Source: Siphonodentalium dalli
Taxonomy: Eukaryota; Mollusca; Scaphopoda; Gadilida; Siphonodentaliidae
Direction of reading: 5' to 3'
DNA: 64,000 bases
NCBI GenBank assembly: GCA_032622095.1
Contig: CP136064.1
Location: forward strand, 178,264,247 to 178,328,246
Position 1 is the first letter of the stretch. Every line of letters starts with the position of its first letter. The position numbers were made by a program, and so were the translations under genes. Below, piece after piece: positions 23,501-38,800 of this stretch. A model generated the notes under the pieces. The model was not told the DNA's origin and searched no databases. It was given only the letters and a program-made list of their open reading frames with translations.

Positions 23501-25780
23501 TTTTATTGTGTATTGCGCAAACACGCTATTTGATGTTTGTAAACTATCCAATTGGGAACCAGGTGGTCGGGTGTTATGATTTTGTGATGGAAACCGAGAT
23601 GGTGCATCGTTTTCGAGTATAAAAACTAACGTCGCCCGATATGGGACTTGAACCCATGACCCTCAGATGACTCTGAATTTAGCAGACTCTTAAAAGTCTG
23701 ATGCTCTACCGACTGAGCTAACCGGGCTGGTTGCTAGTGGGGCCACCATTTGCTTTCTGCACAAAACGGGTGATATCTATTTGAGAAGTTTGTGGCGCCA
23801 AATTTTAAGGCCAGAATATTATGCGCACAGCATATAAGTGGAATAATTTGGGGCTCGATTTTATTGTGTATTGCGCAAACACGCTATTTGATGTTTGTAA
23901 ACTATCCAATTGGGAACCAGGTGGTCGGGTGTTATGATTTTGTGATGGAAACCGAGATGGTGCATCGTTTTCGAGTATAAAAACTAACGTCGCCCGATAT
24001 GGGACTTGAACCCATGACCCTCAGATGACTCTGAATTTAGCAGACTCTTAAAAGTCTGATGCTCTACCGACTGAGCTAACCGGGCTGGTTGCTAGTGGGG
24101 CCACCATTTGCTTTCTGCACAAAACGGGTGATATCTATTTGAGAAGTTTGTGGCGCCAAATTTTAAGGCCAGAATATTATGCGCACAGCATATAAGTGGA
24201 ATAATTTGGGGCTCGATTTTATTGTGTATTGCGCAAACACGCTATTTGATGTTTGTAAACTATCCAATTGGGAACCAGGTGGTCGGGTGTTATGATTTTG
24301 TGATGGAAACCGAGATGGTGCATCGTTTTCGAGTATAAAAACTAACGTCGCCCGATATGGGACTTGAACCCATGACCCTCAGATGACTCTGAATTTAGCA
24401 GACTCTTAAAAGTCTGATGCTCTACCGACTGAGCTAACCGGGCTGGTTGCTAGTGGGGCCACCATTTGCTTTCTGCACAAAACGGGTGATATCTATTTGA
24501 GAAGTTTGTGGCGCCAAATTTTATGGCCAGAATATTATGCGCACAGCATATAAGTGGAATAATTTGGGGCTCGATTTTATTGTGTATTGCGCAAACACGC
24601 TATTTGATGTTTGTAAACTATCCAATTGGGAACCAGGTGGTCGGGTGTTATGATTTTGTGATGGAAACCGAGATGGTGCATCGTTTTCGAGTATAAAAAC
24701 TAACGTCGCCCGATATGGGACTTGAACCCATGACCCTCAGATGACTCTGAATTTAGCAGACTCTTAAAAGTCTGATGCTCTACCGACTGAGCTAACCGGG
24801 CTGGTTGCTAGTGGGGCCACCATTTGCTTTCTGCACAAAACGGGTGATATCTATTTGAGAAGTTTGTGGCGCCAAATTTTATGGCCAGAATATTATGCGC
24901 ACAGCATATAAGTGGAATAATTTGGGGCTCGATTTTATTGTGTATTGCGCAAACACGCTATTTGATGTTTGTAAACTATCCAATTGGGAACCAGGTGGTC
25001 GGGTGTTATGATTTTGTGATGGAAACCGAGATGGTGCATCGTTTTCGAGTATAAAAACTAACGTCGCCCGATATGGGACTTGAACCCATGACCCTCAGAT
25101 GACTCTGAATTTAGCAGACTCTTAAAAGTCTGATGCTCTACCGACTGAGCTAACCGGGCTGGTTGCTAGTGGGGCCACCATTTGCTTTCTGCACAAAACG
25201 GGTGATATCTATTTGAGAAGTTTGTGGCGCCAAATTTTAAGGCCAGAATATTATGCGCACAGCATATAAGTGGAATAATTTGGGGCTCGATTTTATTGTG
25301 TATTGCGCAAACACGCTATTTGATGTTTGTAAACTATCCAATTGGGAACCAGGTGGTCGGGTGTTATGATTTTGTGATGGAAACCGAGATGGTGCATCGT
25401 TTTCGAGTATAAAAACTAACGTCGCCCGATATGGGACTTGAACCCATGACCCTCAGATGACTCTGAATTTAGCAGACTCTTAAAAGTCTGATGCTCTACC
25501 GACTGAGCTAACCGGGCTGGTTGCTAGTGGGGCCACCATTTGCTTTCTGCACAAAACGGGTGATATCTATTTGAGAAGTTTGTGGCGCCAAATTTTAAGG
25601 CCAGAATATTATGCGCACAGCGTATAAGTGGAATAATTTGGGGCTCGATTTTATTGTGTATTGCGCAAACACGCTATTTGATGTTTGTAAACTATCCAAT
25701 TGGGAACCAGGTGGTCGGGTGTTATGATTTTGTGATGGAAACCGAGATGGTGCATCGTTTTCGAGTATAAAAACTAACGT

Positions 25781-25865
25781 CGCCCGATATGGGACTTGAA
25801 CCAGATGACTCTGAATTTAGCAGACTCTTAAAAGTCTGATGCTCTACCGACTGAGCTAACCGGGC
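25781..25865 (-). pseudogene. tRNA-Lys with 10-bp internal deletion (1 of 7)
   Basis: Ten bases (AGGGTCATGG on the tRNA strand) are missing. They cover the last base of the anticodon stem, the variable loop, most of the 5' half of the T stem and the start of the B box. The T arm cannot form, so no functional tRNA is expected. The same deletion occurs in six other units. Confidence 0.88.
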
Positions 25866-28800
25866 TGGTTGCTAGTGGGGCCACCATTTGCTTTCTGCAC
25901 AAAACGGGTGATATCTATTTGAGAAGTTTGTGGCGCCAAATTTTAAGGCCAGAATATTATGCGCACAGCATATAAGTGGAATAATTTGGGGCTCGATTTT
26001 ATTGTGTATTGCGCAAACACGCTATTTGATGTTTGTAAACTATCCAATTGGGAACCAGGTGGTCGGGTGTTATGATTTTGTGATGGAAACCGAGATGGTG
26101 CATCGTTTTCGAGTATAAAAACTAACGTCGCCCGATATGGGACTTGAACCCATGACCCTCAGATGACTCTGAATTTAGCAGACTCTTAAAAGTCTGATGC
26201 TCTACCGACTGAGCTAACCGGGCTGGTTGCTAGTGGGGCCACCATTTGCTTTCTGCACAAAACGGGTGATATCTATTTGAGAAGTTTGTGGCGCCAAATT
26301 TTATGGCCAGAATATTATGCGCACAGCATATAAGTGGAATAATTTGGGGCTCGATTTTATTGTGTATTGCGCAAACACGCTATTTGATGTTTGTAAACTA
26401 TCCAATTGGGAACCAGGTGGTCGGGTGTTATGATTTTGTGATGGAAACCGAGATGGTGCATCGTTTTCGAGTATAAAAACTAACGTCGCCCGATATGGGA
26501 CTTGAACCCATGACCCTCAGATGACTCTGAATTTAGCAGACTCTTAAAAGTCTGATGCTCTACCGACTGAGCTAACCGGGCTGGTTGCTAGTGGGGCCAC
26601 CATTTGCTTTCTGCACAAAACGGGTGATATCTATTTGAGAAGTTTGTGGCGCCAAATTTTATGGCCAGAATATTATGCGCACAGCATATAAGTGGAATAA
26701 TTTGGGGCTCGATTTTATTGTGTATTGCGCAAACACGCTATTTGATGTTTGTAAACTATCCAATTGGGAACCAGGTGGTCGGGTGTTATGATTTTGTGAT
26801 GGAAACCGAGATGGTGCATCGTTTTCGAGTATAAAAACTAACGTCGCCCGATATGGGACTTGAACCCATGACCCTCAGATGACTCTGAATTTAGCAGACT
26901 CTTAAAAGTCTGATGCTCTACCGACTGAGCTAACCGGGCTGGTTGCTAGTGGGGCCACCATTTGCTTTCTGCACAAAACGGGTGATATCTATTTGAGAAG
27001 TTTGTGGCGCCAAATTTTATGGCCAGAATATTATGCGCACAGCATATAAGTGGAATAATTTGGGGCTCGATTTTATTGTGTATTGCGCAAACACGCTATT
27101 TGATGTTTGTAAACTATCCAATTGGGAACCAGGTGGTCGGGTGTTATGATTTTGTGATGGAAACCGAGATGGTGCATCGTTTTCGAGTATAAAAACTAAC
27201 GTCGCCCGATATGGGACTTGAACCCATGACCCTCAGATGACTCTGAATTTAGCAGACTCTTAAAAGTCTGATGCTCTACCGACTGAGCTAACCGGGCTGG
27301 TTGCTAGTGGGGCCACCATTTGCTTTCTGCACAAAACGGGTGATATCTATTTGAGAAGTTTGTGGCGCCAAATTTTAAGGCCAGAATATTATGCGCACAG
27401 CATATAAGTGGAATAATTTGGGGCTCGATTTTATTGTGTATTGCGCAAACACGCTATTTGATGTTTGTAAACTATCCAATTGGGAACCAGGTGGTCGGGT
27501 GTTATGATTTTGTGATGGAAACCGAGATGGTGCATCGTTTTCGAGTATAAAAACTAACGTCGCCCGATATGGGACTTGAACCCATGACCCTCAGATGACT
27601 CTGAATTTAGCAGACTCTTAAAAGTCTGATGCTCTACCGACTGAGCTAACCGGGCTGGTTGCTAGTGGGGCCACCATTTGCTTTCTGCACAAAACGGGTG
27701 ATATCTATTTGAGAAGTTTGTGGCGCCAAATTTTAAGGCCAGAATATTATGCGCACAGCGTATAAGTGGAATAATTTGGGGCTCGATTTTATTGTGTATT
27801 GCGCAAACACGCTATTTGATGTTTGTAAACTATCCAATTGGGAACCAGGTGGTCGGGTGTTATGATTTTGTGATGGAAACCGAGATGGTGCATCGTTTTC
27901 GAGTATAAAAACTAACGTCGCCCGATATGGGACTTGAACCCATGACCCTCAGATGACTCTGAATTTAGCAGACTCTTAAAAGTCTGATGCTCTACCGACT
28001 GAGCTAACCGGGCTGGTTGCTAGTGGGGCCACCATTTGCTTTCTGCACAAAACGAGTGATATCTATTTGAGAAGTTTGTGGCGCCAAATTTTAAGGCCAG
28101 AATATTATGCGCACAGCATATAAGTGGAATAATTTGGGGCTCGATTTTATTGTGTATTGCGCAAACACGCTATTTGATGTTTGTAAACTATCCAATTGGG
28201 AACCAGGTGGTCGGGTGTTATGATTTTGTGATGGAAACCGAGATGGTGCATCGTTTTCGAGTATAAAAACTAACGTCGCCCGATATGGGACTTGAACCCA
28301 TGACCCTCAGATGACTCTGAATTTAGCAGACTCTTAAAAGTCTGATGCTCTACCGACTGAGCTAACCGGGCTGGTTGCTAGTGGGGCCACCATTTGCTTT
28401 CTGCACAAAACGGGTGATATCTATTTGAGAAGTTTGTGGCGCCAAATTTTAAGGCCAGAATATTATGCGCACAGCATATAAGTGGAATAATTTGGGGCTC
28501 GATTTTATTGTGTATTGCGCAAACACGCTATTTGATGTTTGTAAACTATCCAATTGGGAACCAGGTGGTCGGGTGTTATGATTTTGTGATGGAAACCGAG
28601 ATGGTGCATCGTTTTCGAGTATAAAACCTAACGTCGCCCGATATGGGACTTGAACCCATGACCCTCAGATGACTCTGAATTTAGCAGACTCTTAAAAGTC
28701 TGATGCTCTACCGACTGAGCTAACCGGGCTGGTTGCTAGTGGGGCCACCATTTGCTTTCTGCACAAAACGGGTGATATCTATTTGAGAAGTTTGTGGCGC

Positions 28801-29708
28801 CAAATTTTAAGGCCAGAATATTATGCGCACAGCATATAAGTGGAATAATTTGGGGCTCGATTTTATTGTGTATTGCGCAAACACGCTATTTGATGTTTGT
28901 AAACTATCCAATTGGGAACCAGGTGGTCGGGTGTTATGATTTTGTGATGGAAACCGAGATGGTGCATCGTTTTCGAGTATAAAAACTAACGTCGCCCGAT
29001 ATGGGACTTGAACCCATGACCCTCAGATGACTCTGAATTTAGCAGACTCTTAAAAGTCTGATGCTCTACCGACTGAGCTAACCGGGCTGGTTGCTAGTGG
29101 GGCCACCATTTGCTTTCTGCACAAAACGGGTGATATCTATTTGAGAAGTTTGTGGCGCCAAATTTTAAGGCCAGAATATTATGCGCACAGCGTATAAGTG
29201 GAATAATTTGGGGCTCGATTTTATTGTGTATTGCGCAAACACGCTATTTGATGTTTGTAAACTATCCAATTGGGAACCAGGTGGTCGGGTGTTATGATTT
29301 TGTGATGGAAACCGAGATGGTGCATCGTTTTCGAGTATAAAAACTAACGTCGCCCGATATGGGACTTGAACCCATGACCCTCAGATGACTCTGAATTTAG
29401 CAGACTCTTAAAAGTCTGATGCTCTACCGACTGAGCTAACCGGGCTGGTTGCTAGTGGGGCCACCATTTGCTTTCTGCACAAAACGGGTGATATCTATTT
29501 GAGAAGTTTGTGGCGCCAAATTTTAAGGCCAGAATATTATGCGCACAGCATATAAGTGGAATAATTTGGGGCTCGATTTTATTGTGTATTGCGCAAACAC
29601 GCTATTTGATGTTTGTAAACTATCCAATTGGGAACCAGGTGGTCGGGTGTTATGATTTTGTGATGGAAACCGAGATGGTGCATCGTTTTCGAGTATAAAA
29701 ACTAACGT

Positions 29709-29803
29709 CGCCCGATATGGGACTTGAACCCATGACCCTCAGATGACTCTGAATTTAGCAGACTTTTAAAAGTCTGATGCTCTACCGACTGAGCTAACCG
29801 GGC
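29709..29803 (-). tRNA. tRNA-Lys(TTT), intron variant
   Basis: Same intron change as the copy at 20411-20505, but with a T5 terminator. The change weakens the alternative CAGACT/AGTCTG hairpin without touching the mature tRNA. Confidence 0.8.
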
Positions 29804-32800
29804 TGGTTGCTAGTGGGGCCACCATTTGCTTTCTGCACAAAACGGGTGATATCTATTTGAGAAGTTTGTGGCGCCAAATTTTAAGGCCAGAATATTATGC
29901 GCACAGCGTATAAGTGGAATAATTTGGGGCTCGATTTTATTGTGTATTGCGCAAACACGCTATTTGATGTTTGTAAACTATCCAATTGGGAACCAGGTGG
30001 TCGGGTGTTATGATTTTGTGATGGAAACCGAGATGGTGCATCGTTTTCGAGTATAAAAACTAACGTCGCCCGATATGGGACTTGAACCCATGACCCTCAG
30101 ATGACTCTGAATTTAGCAGACTCTTAAAAGTCTGATGCTCTACCGACTGAGCTAACCGGGCTGGTTGCTAGTGGGGCCACCATTTGCTTTCTGCACAAAA
30201 CGGGTGATATCTATTTGAGAAGTTTGTGGCGCCAAATTTTATGGCTAGAATATTATGCGCACAGCATATAAGTGGAATAATTTGGGGCTCGATTTTATTG
30301 TGTATTGCGCAAACACGCTATTTGATGTTTGTAAACTATCCAATTGGGAACCAGGTGGTCGGGTATTATGATTTTGTGATGGAAACCGAGATGGTGCATC
30401 GTTTTCGAGTATAAAAACTAACGTCGCCCGATATGGGACTTGAACCCATGACCCTCAGATGACTCTGAATTTAGCAGACTCTTAAAAGTCTGATGCTCTA
30501 CCGACTGAGCTAACCGGGCTGGTTGCTAGTGGGGCCACCATTTGCTTTCTGCACAAAACGGGTGATATCTATTTGAGAAGTTTGTGGCGCCAAATTTTAT
30601 GGCCAGAATATTATGCGCACAGCATATAAGTGGAATAATTTGGGGCTCGATTTTATTGTGTATTGCGCAAACACGCTATTTGATGTTTGTAAACTATCCA
30701 ATTGGGAACCAGGTGGTCGGGTGTTATGATTTTGTGATGGAAACCGAGATGGTGCATCGTTTTCGAGTATAAAAACTAACGTCGCCCGATATGGGACTTG
30801 AACCCATGACCCTCAGATGACTCTGAATTTAGCAGACTCTTAAAAGTCTGATGCTCTACCGACTGAGCTAACCGGGCTGGTTGCTAGTGGGGCCACCATT
30901 TGCTTTCTGCACAAAACGGGTGATATCTATTTGAGAAGTTTGTGGCGCCAAATTTTAAGGCCAGAATATTATGCGCACAGCATATAAGTGGAATAATTTG
31001 GGGCTCGATTTTATTGTGTATTGCGCAAACACGCTATTTGATGTTTGTAAACTATCCAATTGGGAACCAGGTGGTCGGGTGTTATGATTTTGTGATGGAA
31101 ACCGAGATGGTGCATCGTTTTCGAGTATAAAAACTAACGTCGCCCGATATGGGACTTGAACCCATGACCCTCAGATGACTCTGAATTTAGCAGACTCTTA
31201 AAAGTCTGATGCTCTACCGACTGAGCTAACCGGGCTGGTTGCTAGTGGGGCCACCATTTGCTTTCTGCACAAAACGGGTGATATCTATTTGAGAAGTTTG
31301 TGGCGCCAAATTTTAAGGCCAGAATATTATGCGCACAGCGTATAAGTGGAATAATTTGGGGCTCGATTTTATTGTGTATTGCGCAAACACGCTATTTGAT
31401 GTTTGTAAACTATCCAATTGGGAACCAGGTGGTCGGGTGTTATGATTTTGTGATGGAAACCGAGATGGTGCATCGTTTTCGAGTATAAAAACTAACGTCG
31501 CCCGATATGGGACTTGAACCCATGACCCTCAGATGACTCTGAATTTAGCAGACTCTTAAAAGTCTGATGCTCTACCGACTGAGCTAACCGGGCTGGTTGC
31601 TAGTGGGGCCACCATTTGCTTTCTGCACAAAACGGGTGATATCTATTTGAGAAGTTTGTGGCGCCAAATTTTAAGGCCAGAATATTATGCGCACAGCATA
31701 TAAGTGGAATAATTTGGGGCTCGATTTTATTGTGTATTGCGCAAACACGCTATTTGATGTTTGTAAACTATCCAATTGGGAACCAGGTGGTCGGGTGTTA
31801 TGATTTTGTGATGGAAACCGAGATGGTGCATCGTTTTCGAGTATAAAAACTAACGTCGCCCGATATGGGACTTGAACCCATGACCCTCAGATGACTCTGA
31901 ATTTAGCAGACTCTTAAAAGTCTGATGCTCTACCGACTGAGCTAACCGGGCTGGTTGCTAGTGGGGCCACCATTTGCTTTCTGCACAAAACGGGTGATAT
32001 CTATTTGAGAAGTTTGTGGCGCCAAATTTTAAGGCCAGAATATTATGCGCACAGCATATAAGTGGAATAATTTGGGGCTCGATTTTATTGTGTATTGCGC
32101 AAACACGCTATTTGATGTTTGTAAACTATCCAATTGGGAACCAGGTGGTCGGGTGTTATGATTTTGTGATGGAAACCGAGATGGTGCATCGTTTTCGAGT
32201 ATAAAAACTAACGTCGCCCGATATGGGACTTGAACCCATGACCCTCAGATGACTCTGAATTTAGCAGACTCTTAAAAGTCTGATGCTCTACCGACTGAGC
32301 TAACCGGGCTGGTTGCTAGTGGGGCCACCATTTGCTTTCTGCACAAAACGGGTGATATCTATTTGAGAAGTTTGTGGCGCCAAATTTTAAGGCCAGAATA
32401 TTATGCGCACAGCGTATAAGTGGAATAATTTGGGGCTCGATTTTATTGTGTATTGCGCAAACACGCTATTTGATGTTTGTAAACTATCCAATTGGGAACC
32501 AGGTGGTCGGGTGTTATGATTTTGTGATGGAAACCGAGATGGTGCATCGTTTTCGAGTATAAAAACTAACGTCGCCCGATATGGGACTTGAACCCATGAC
32601 CCTCAGATGACTCTGAATTTAGCAGACTCTTAAAAGTCTGATGCTCTACCGACTGAGCTAACCGGGCTGGTTGCTAGTGGGGCCACCATTTGCTTTCTGC
32701 ACAAAACGGGTGATATCTATTTGAGAAGTTTGTGGCGCCAAATTTTAAGGCCAGAATATTATGCGCACAGCATATAAGTGGAATAATTTGGGGCTCGATT

Positions 32801-33288
32801 TTATTGTGTATTGCGCAAACACGCTATTTGATGTTTGTAAACTATCCAATTGGGAACCAGGTGGTCGGGTGTTATGATTTTGTGATGGAAACCGAGATGG
32901 TGCATCGTTTTCGAGTATAAAAACTAACGTCGCCCGATATGGGACTTGAACCCATGACCCTCAGATGACTCTGAATTTAGCAGACTCTTAAAAGTCTGAT
33001 GCTCTACCGACTGAGCTAACCGGGCTGGTTGCTAGTGGGGCCACCATTTGCTTTCTGCACAAAACGGGTGATATCTATTTGAGAAGTTTGTGGCGCCAAA
33101 TTTTAAGGCCAGAATATTATGCGCACAGCATATAAGTGGAATAATTTGGGGCTCGATTTTATTGTGTATTGCGCAAACACGCTATTTGATGTTTGTAAAC
33201 TATCCAATTGGGAACCAGGTGGTCGGGTGTTATGATTTTGTGATGGAAACCGAGATGGTGCATCGTTTTCGAGTATAAAAACTAACGT

Positions 33289-33373
33289 CGCCCGATATGG
33301 GACTTGAACCAGATGACTCTGAATTTAGCAGACTCTTAAAAGTCTGATGCTCTACCGACTGAGCTAACCGGGC
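33289..33373 (-). pseudogene. tRNA-Lys with 10-bp internal deletion (2 of 7)
   Basis: Identical deletion junction. It opens the first complete copy of the recurrent seven-unit cassette. Confidence 0.88.
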
Positions 33374-35784
33374 TGGTTGCTAGTGGGGCCACCATTTGCT
33401 TTCTGCACAAAACGGGTGATATCTATTTGAGAAGTTTGTGGCGCCAAATTTTAAGGCCAGAATATTATGCGCACAGCATATAAGTGGAATAATTTGGGGC
33501 TCGATTTTATTGTGTATTGCGCAAACACGCTATTTGATGTTTGTAAACTATCCAATTGGGAACCAGGTGGTCGGGTGTTATGATTTTGTGATGGAAACCG
33601 AGATGGTGCATCGTTTTCGAGTATAAAAACTAACGTCGCCCGATATGGGACTTGAACCCATGACCCTCAGATGACTCTGAATTTAGCAGACTCTTAAAAG
33701 TCTGATGCTCTACCGACTGAGCTAACCGGGCTGGTTGCTAGTGGGGCCACCATTTGCTTTCTGCACAAAACGGGTGATATCTATTTGAGAAGTTTGTGGC
33801 GCCAAATTTTATGGCCAGAATATTATGCGCACAGCATATAAGTGGAATAATTTGGGGCTCGATTTTATTGTGTATTGCGCAAACACGCTATTTGATGTTT
33901 GTAAACTATCCAATTGGGAACCAGGTGGTCGGGTGTTATGATTTTGTGATGGAAACCGAGATGGTGCATCGTTTTCGAGTATAAAAACTAACGTCGCCCG
34001 ATATGGGACTTGAACCCATGACCCTCAGATGACTCTGAATTTAGCAGACTCTTAAAAGTCTGATGCTCTACCGACTGAGCTAACCGGGCTGGTTGCTAGT
34101 GGGGCCACCATTTGCTTTCTGCACAAAACGGGTGATATCTATTTGAGAAGTTTGTGGCGCCAAATTTTATGGCCAGAATATTATGCGCACAGCATATAAG
34201 TGGAATAATTTGGGGCTCGATTTTATTGTGTATTGCGCAAACACGCTATTTGATGTTTGTAAACTATCCAATTGGGAACCAGGTGGTCGGGTGTTATGAT
34301 TTTGTGATGGAAACCGAGATGGTGCATCGTTTTCGAGTATAAAAACTAACGTCGCCCGATATGGGACTTGAACCCATGACCCTCAGATGACTCTGAATTT
34401 AGCAGACTCTTAAAAGTCTGATGCTCTACCGACTGAGCTAACCGGGCTGGTTGCTAGTGGGGCCACCATTTGCTTTCTGCACAAAACGGGTGATATCTAT
34501 TTGAGAAGTTTGTGGCGCCAAATTTTAAGGCCAGAATATTATGCGCACAGCATATAAGTGGAATAATTTGGGGCTCGATTTTATTGTGTATTGCGCAAAC
34601 ACGCTATTTGATGTTTGTAAACTATCCAATTGGGAACCAGGTGGTCGGGTGTTATGATTTTGTGATGGAAACCGAGATGGTGCATCGTTTTCGAGTATAA
34701 AAACTTACGTCGCCCGATATGGGACTTGAACCCATGACCCTCAGATGACTCTGAATTTAGCAGACTCTTAAAAGTCTGATGCTCTACCGACTGAGCTAAC
34801 CGGGCTGGTTGCTAGTGGGGCCACCATTTGCTTTCTGCACAAAACGGGTGATATCTATTTGAGAAGTTTGTGGCGCCAAATTTTAAGGCCAGAATATTAT
34901 GCGCACAGCGTATAAGTGGAATAATTTGGGGCTCGATTTTATTGTGTATTGCGCAAACACGCTATTTGATGTTTGTAAACTATCCAATTGGGAACCAGGT
35001 GGTCGGGTGTTATGATTTTGTGATGGAAACCGAGATGGTGCATCGTTTTCGAGTATAAAAACTAACGTCGCCCGATATGGGACTTGAACCCATGACCCTC
35101 AGATGACTCTGAATTTAGCAGACTCTTAAAAGTCTGATGCTCTACCGACTGAGCTAACCGGGCTGGTTGCTAGTGGGGCCACCATTTGCTTTCTGCACAA
35201 AACGGGTGATATCTATTTGAGAAGTTTGTGGCGCCAAATTTTAAGGCCAGAATATTATGCGCACAGCATATAAGTGGAATAATTTGGGGCTCGATTTTAT
35301 TGTGTATTGCGCAAACACGCTATTTGATGTTTGTAAACTATCCAATTGGGAACCAGGTGGTCGGGTGTTATGATTTTGTGATGGAAACCGAGATGGTGCA
35401 TCGTTTTCGAGTATAAAAACTAACGTCGCCCGATATGGGACTTGAACCCATGACCCTCAGATGACTCTGAATTTAGCAGACTCTTAAAAGTCTGATGCTC
35501 TACCGACTGAGCTAACCGGGCTGGTTGCTAGTGGGGCCACCATTTGCTTTCTGCACAAAACGGGTGATATCTATTTGAGAAGTTTGTGGCGCCAAATTTT
35601 AAGGCCAGAATATTATGCGCACAGCATATAAGTGGAATAATTTGGGGCTCGATTTTATTGTGTATTGCGCAAACACGCTATTTGATGTTTGTAAACTATC
35701 CAATTGGGAACCAGGTGGTCGGGTGTTATGATTTTGTGATGGAAACCGAGATGGTGCATCGTTTTCGAGTATAAAAACTAACGT

Positions 35785-35869
35785 CGCCCGATATGGGACT
35801 TGAACCAGATGACTCTGAATTTAGCAGACTCTTAAAAGTCTGATGCTCTACCGACTGAGCTAACCGGGC
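35785..35869 (-). pseudogene. tRNA-Lys with 10-bp internal deletion (3 of 7)
   Basis: Identical junction. It closes the first complete cassette. Confidence 0.88.
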
Positions 35870-38800
35870 TGGTTGCTAGTGGGGCCACCATTTGCTTTCT
35901 GCACAAAACGGGTGATATCTATTTGAGAAGTTTGTGGCGCCAAATTTTAAGGCCAGAATATTATGCGCACAGCATATAAGTGGAATAATTTGGGGCTCGA
36001 TTTTATTGTGTATTGCGCAAACACGCTATTTGATGTTTGTAAACTATCCAATTGGGAACCAGGTGGTCGGGTGTTATGATTTTGTGATGGAAACCGAGAT
36101 GGTGCATCGTTTTCGAGTATAAAAACTAACGTCGCCCGATATGGGACTTGAACCCATGACCCTCAGATGACTCTGAATTTAGCAGACTCTTAAAAGTCTG
36201 ATGCTCTACCGACTGAGCTAACCGGGCTGGTTGCTAGTGGGGCCACCATTTGCTTTCTGCACAAAACGGGTGATATCTATTTGAGAAGTTTGTGGCGCCA
36301 AATTTTAAGGCCAGAATATTATGCGCACAGCATATAAGTGGAATAATTTGGGGCTCGATTTTATTGTGTATTGCGCAAACACGCTATTTGATGTTTGTAA
36401 ACTATCCAATTGGGAACCAGGTGGTCGGGTTTTATGATTTTGTGATGGAAACCGAGATGGTGCATCGTTTTCGAGTATAAAAACTAACGTCGCCCGATAT
36501 GGGACTTGAACCCATGACCCTCAGATGACTCTGAATTTAGCAGACTCTTAAAAGTCTGATGCTCTACCGACTGAGCTAACCGGGCTGGTTGCTAGTGGGG
36601 CCACCATTTGCTTTCTGCACAAAACGGGTGATATCTATTTGAGAAGTTTGTGGCGCCAAATTTTAAGGCCAGAATATTATGCGCACAGCATATAAGTGGA
36701 ATAATTTGGGGCTCGATTTTATTGTGTATTGCGCAAACACGCTATTTGATGTTTGTAAACTATCCAATTGGGAACCAGGTGGTCGGGTGTTATGATTTTG
36801 TGATGGAAACCGAGATGGTGCATCGTTTTCGAGTATAAAAACTAACGTCGCCCGATATGGGACTTGAACCCATGACCCTCAGATGACTCTGAATTTAGCA
36901 GACTCTTAAAAGTCTGATGCTCTACCGACTGAGCTAACCGGGCTGGTTGCTAGTGGGGCCACCATTTGCTTTCTGCACAAAACGGGTGATATCTATTTGA
37001 GAAGTTTGTGGCGCCAAATTTTATGGCCAGAATATTATGCGCACAGCATATAAGTGGAATAATTTGGGGCTCGATTTTATTGTGTATTGCGCAAACACGC
37101 TATTTGATGTTTGTAAACTATCCAATTGGGAACCAGGTGGTCGGGTGTTATGATTTTGTGATGGAAACCGAGATGGTGCATCGTTTTCGAGTATAAAAAC
37201 TAACGTCGCCCGATATGGGACTTGAACCCATGACCCTCAGATGACTCTGAATTTAGCAGACTCTTAAAAGTCTGATGCTCTACCGACTGAGCTAACCGGG
37301 CTGGTTGCTAGTGGGGCCACCATTTGCTTTCTGCACAAAACGGGTGATATCTATTTGAGAAGTTTGTGGCGCCAAATTTTAAGGCCAGAATATTATGCGC
37401 ACAGCATATAAGTGGAATAATTTGGGGCTCGATTTTATTGTGTATTGCGCAAACACGCTATTTGATGTTTGTAAACTATCCAATTGGGAACCAGGTGGTC
37501 GGGTGTTATGATTTTGTGATGGAAACCGAGATGGTGCATCGTTTTCGAGTATAAAAACTAACGTCGCCCGATATGGGACTTGAACCCATGACCCTCAGAT
37601 GACTCTGAATTTAGCAGACTCTTAAAAGTCTGATGCTCTACCGACTGAGCTAACCGGGCTGGTTGCTAGTGGGGCCACCATTTGCTTTCTGCACAAAACG
37701 GGTGATATCTATTTGAGAAGTTTGTGGCGCCAAATTTTAAGGCCAGAATATTATGCGCACAGCATATAAGTGGAATAATTTGGGGCTCGATTTTATTGTG
37801 TATTGCGCAAACACGCTATTTGATGTTTGTAAACTATCCAATTGGGAACCAGGTGGTCGGGTGTTATGATTTTGTGATGGAAACCGAGATGGTGCATCGT
37901 TTTCGAGTATAAAAACTAACGTCGCCCGATATGGGACTTGAACCCATGACCCTCAGATGACTCTGAATTTAGCAGACTCTTAAAAGTCTGATGCTCTACC
38001 GACTGAGCTAACCGGGCTGGTTGCTAGTGGGGCCACCATTTGCTTTCTGCACAAAACGGGTGATATCTATTTGAGAAGTTTGTGGCGCCAAATTTTAAGG
38101 CCAGAATATTATGCGCACAGCGTATAAGTGGAATAATTTGGGGCTCGATTTTATTGTGTATTGCGCAAACACGCTATTTGATGTTTGTAAACTATCCAAT
38201 TGGGAACCAGGTGGTCAGGTGTTATGATTTTGTGATGGAAACCGAGATGGTGCATCGTTTTCGAGTATAAAAACTAACGTCGCCCGATATGGGACTTGAA
38301 CCCATGACCCTCAGATGACTCTGAATTTAGCAGACTCTTAAAAGTCTGATGCTCTACCGACTGAGCTAACCGGGCTGGTTGCTAGTGGGGCCACCATTTG
38401 CTTTCTGCACAAAACGGGTGATATCTATTTGAGAAGTTTGTGGCGCCAAATTTTAAGGCCAGAATATTATGCGCACAGCATATAAGTGGAATAATTTGGG
38501 GCTCGATTTTATTGTGTATTGCGCAAACACGCTATTTGATGTTTGTAAACTATCCAATTGGGAACCAGGTGGTCGGGTGTTATGATTTTGTGATGGAAAC
38601 CGAGATGGTGCATCGTTTTCGAGTATAAAAACTAACGTCGCCCGATATGGGACTTGAACCCATGACCCTCAGATGACTCTGAATTTAGCAGACTCTTAAA
38701 AGTCTGATGCTCTACCGACTGAGCTAACCGGGCTGGTTGCTAGTGGGGCCACCATTTGCTTTCTGCACAAAACGGGTGATATCTATTTGAGAAGTTTGTG

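Larger units (their letters stand above)
33289..35869. repeat. Variant cassette, copy 1 (tRNA array)
   Basis: A run of variant units: deleted tRNA, then K, M, M, K, R, K spacer types (AAG/ATG and CAT/CGT states), then a second deleted tRNA. The same order recurs 7,140 bp later and again around the mobile element. This copy is an intact empty-site reference. Confidence 0.8.
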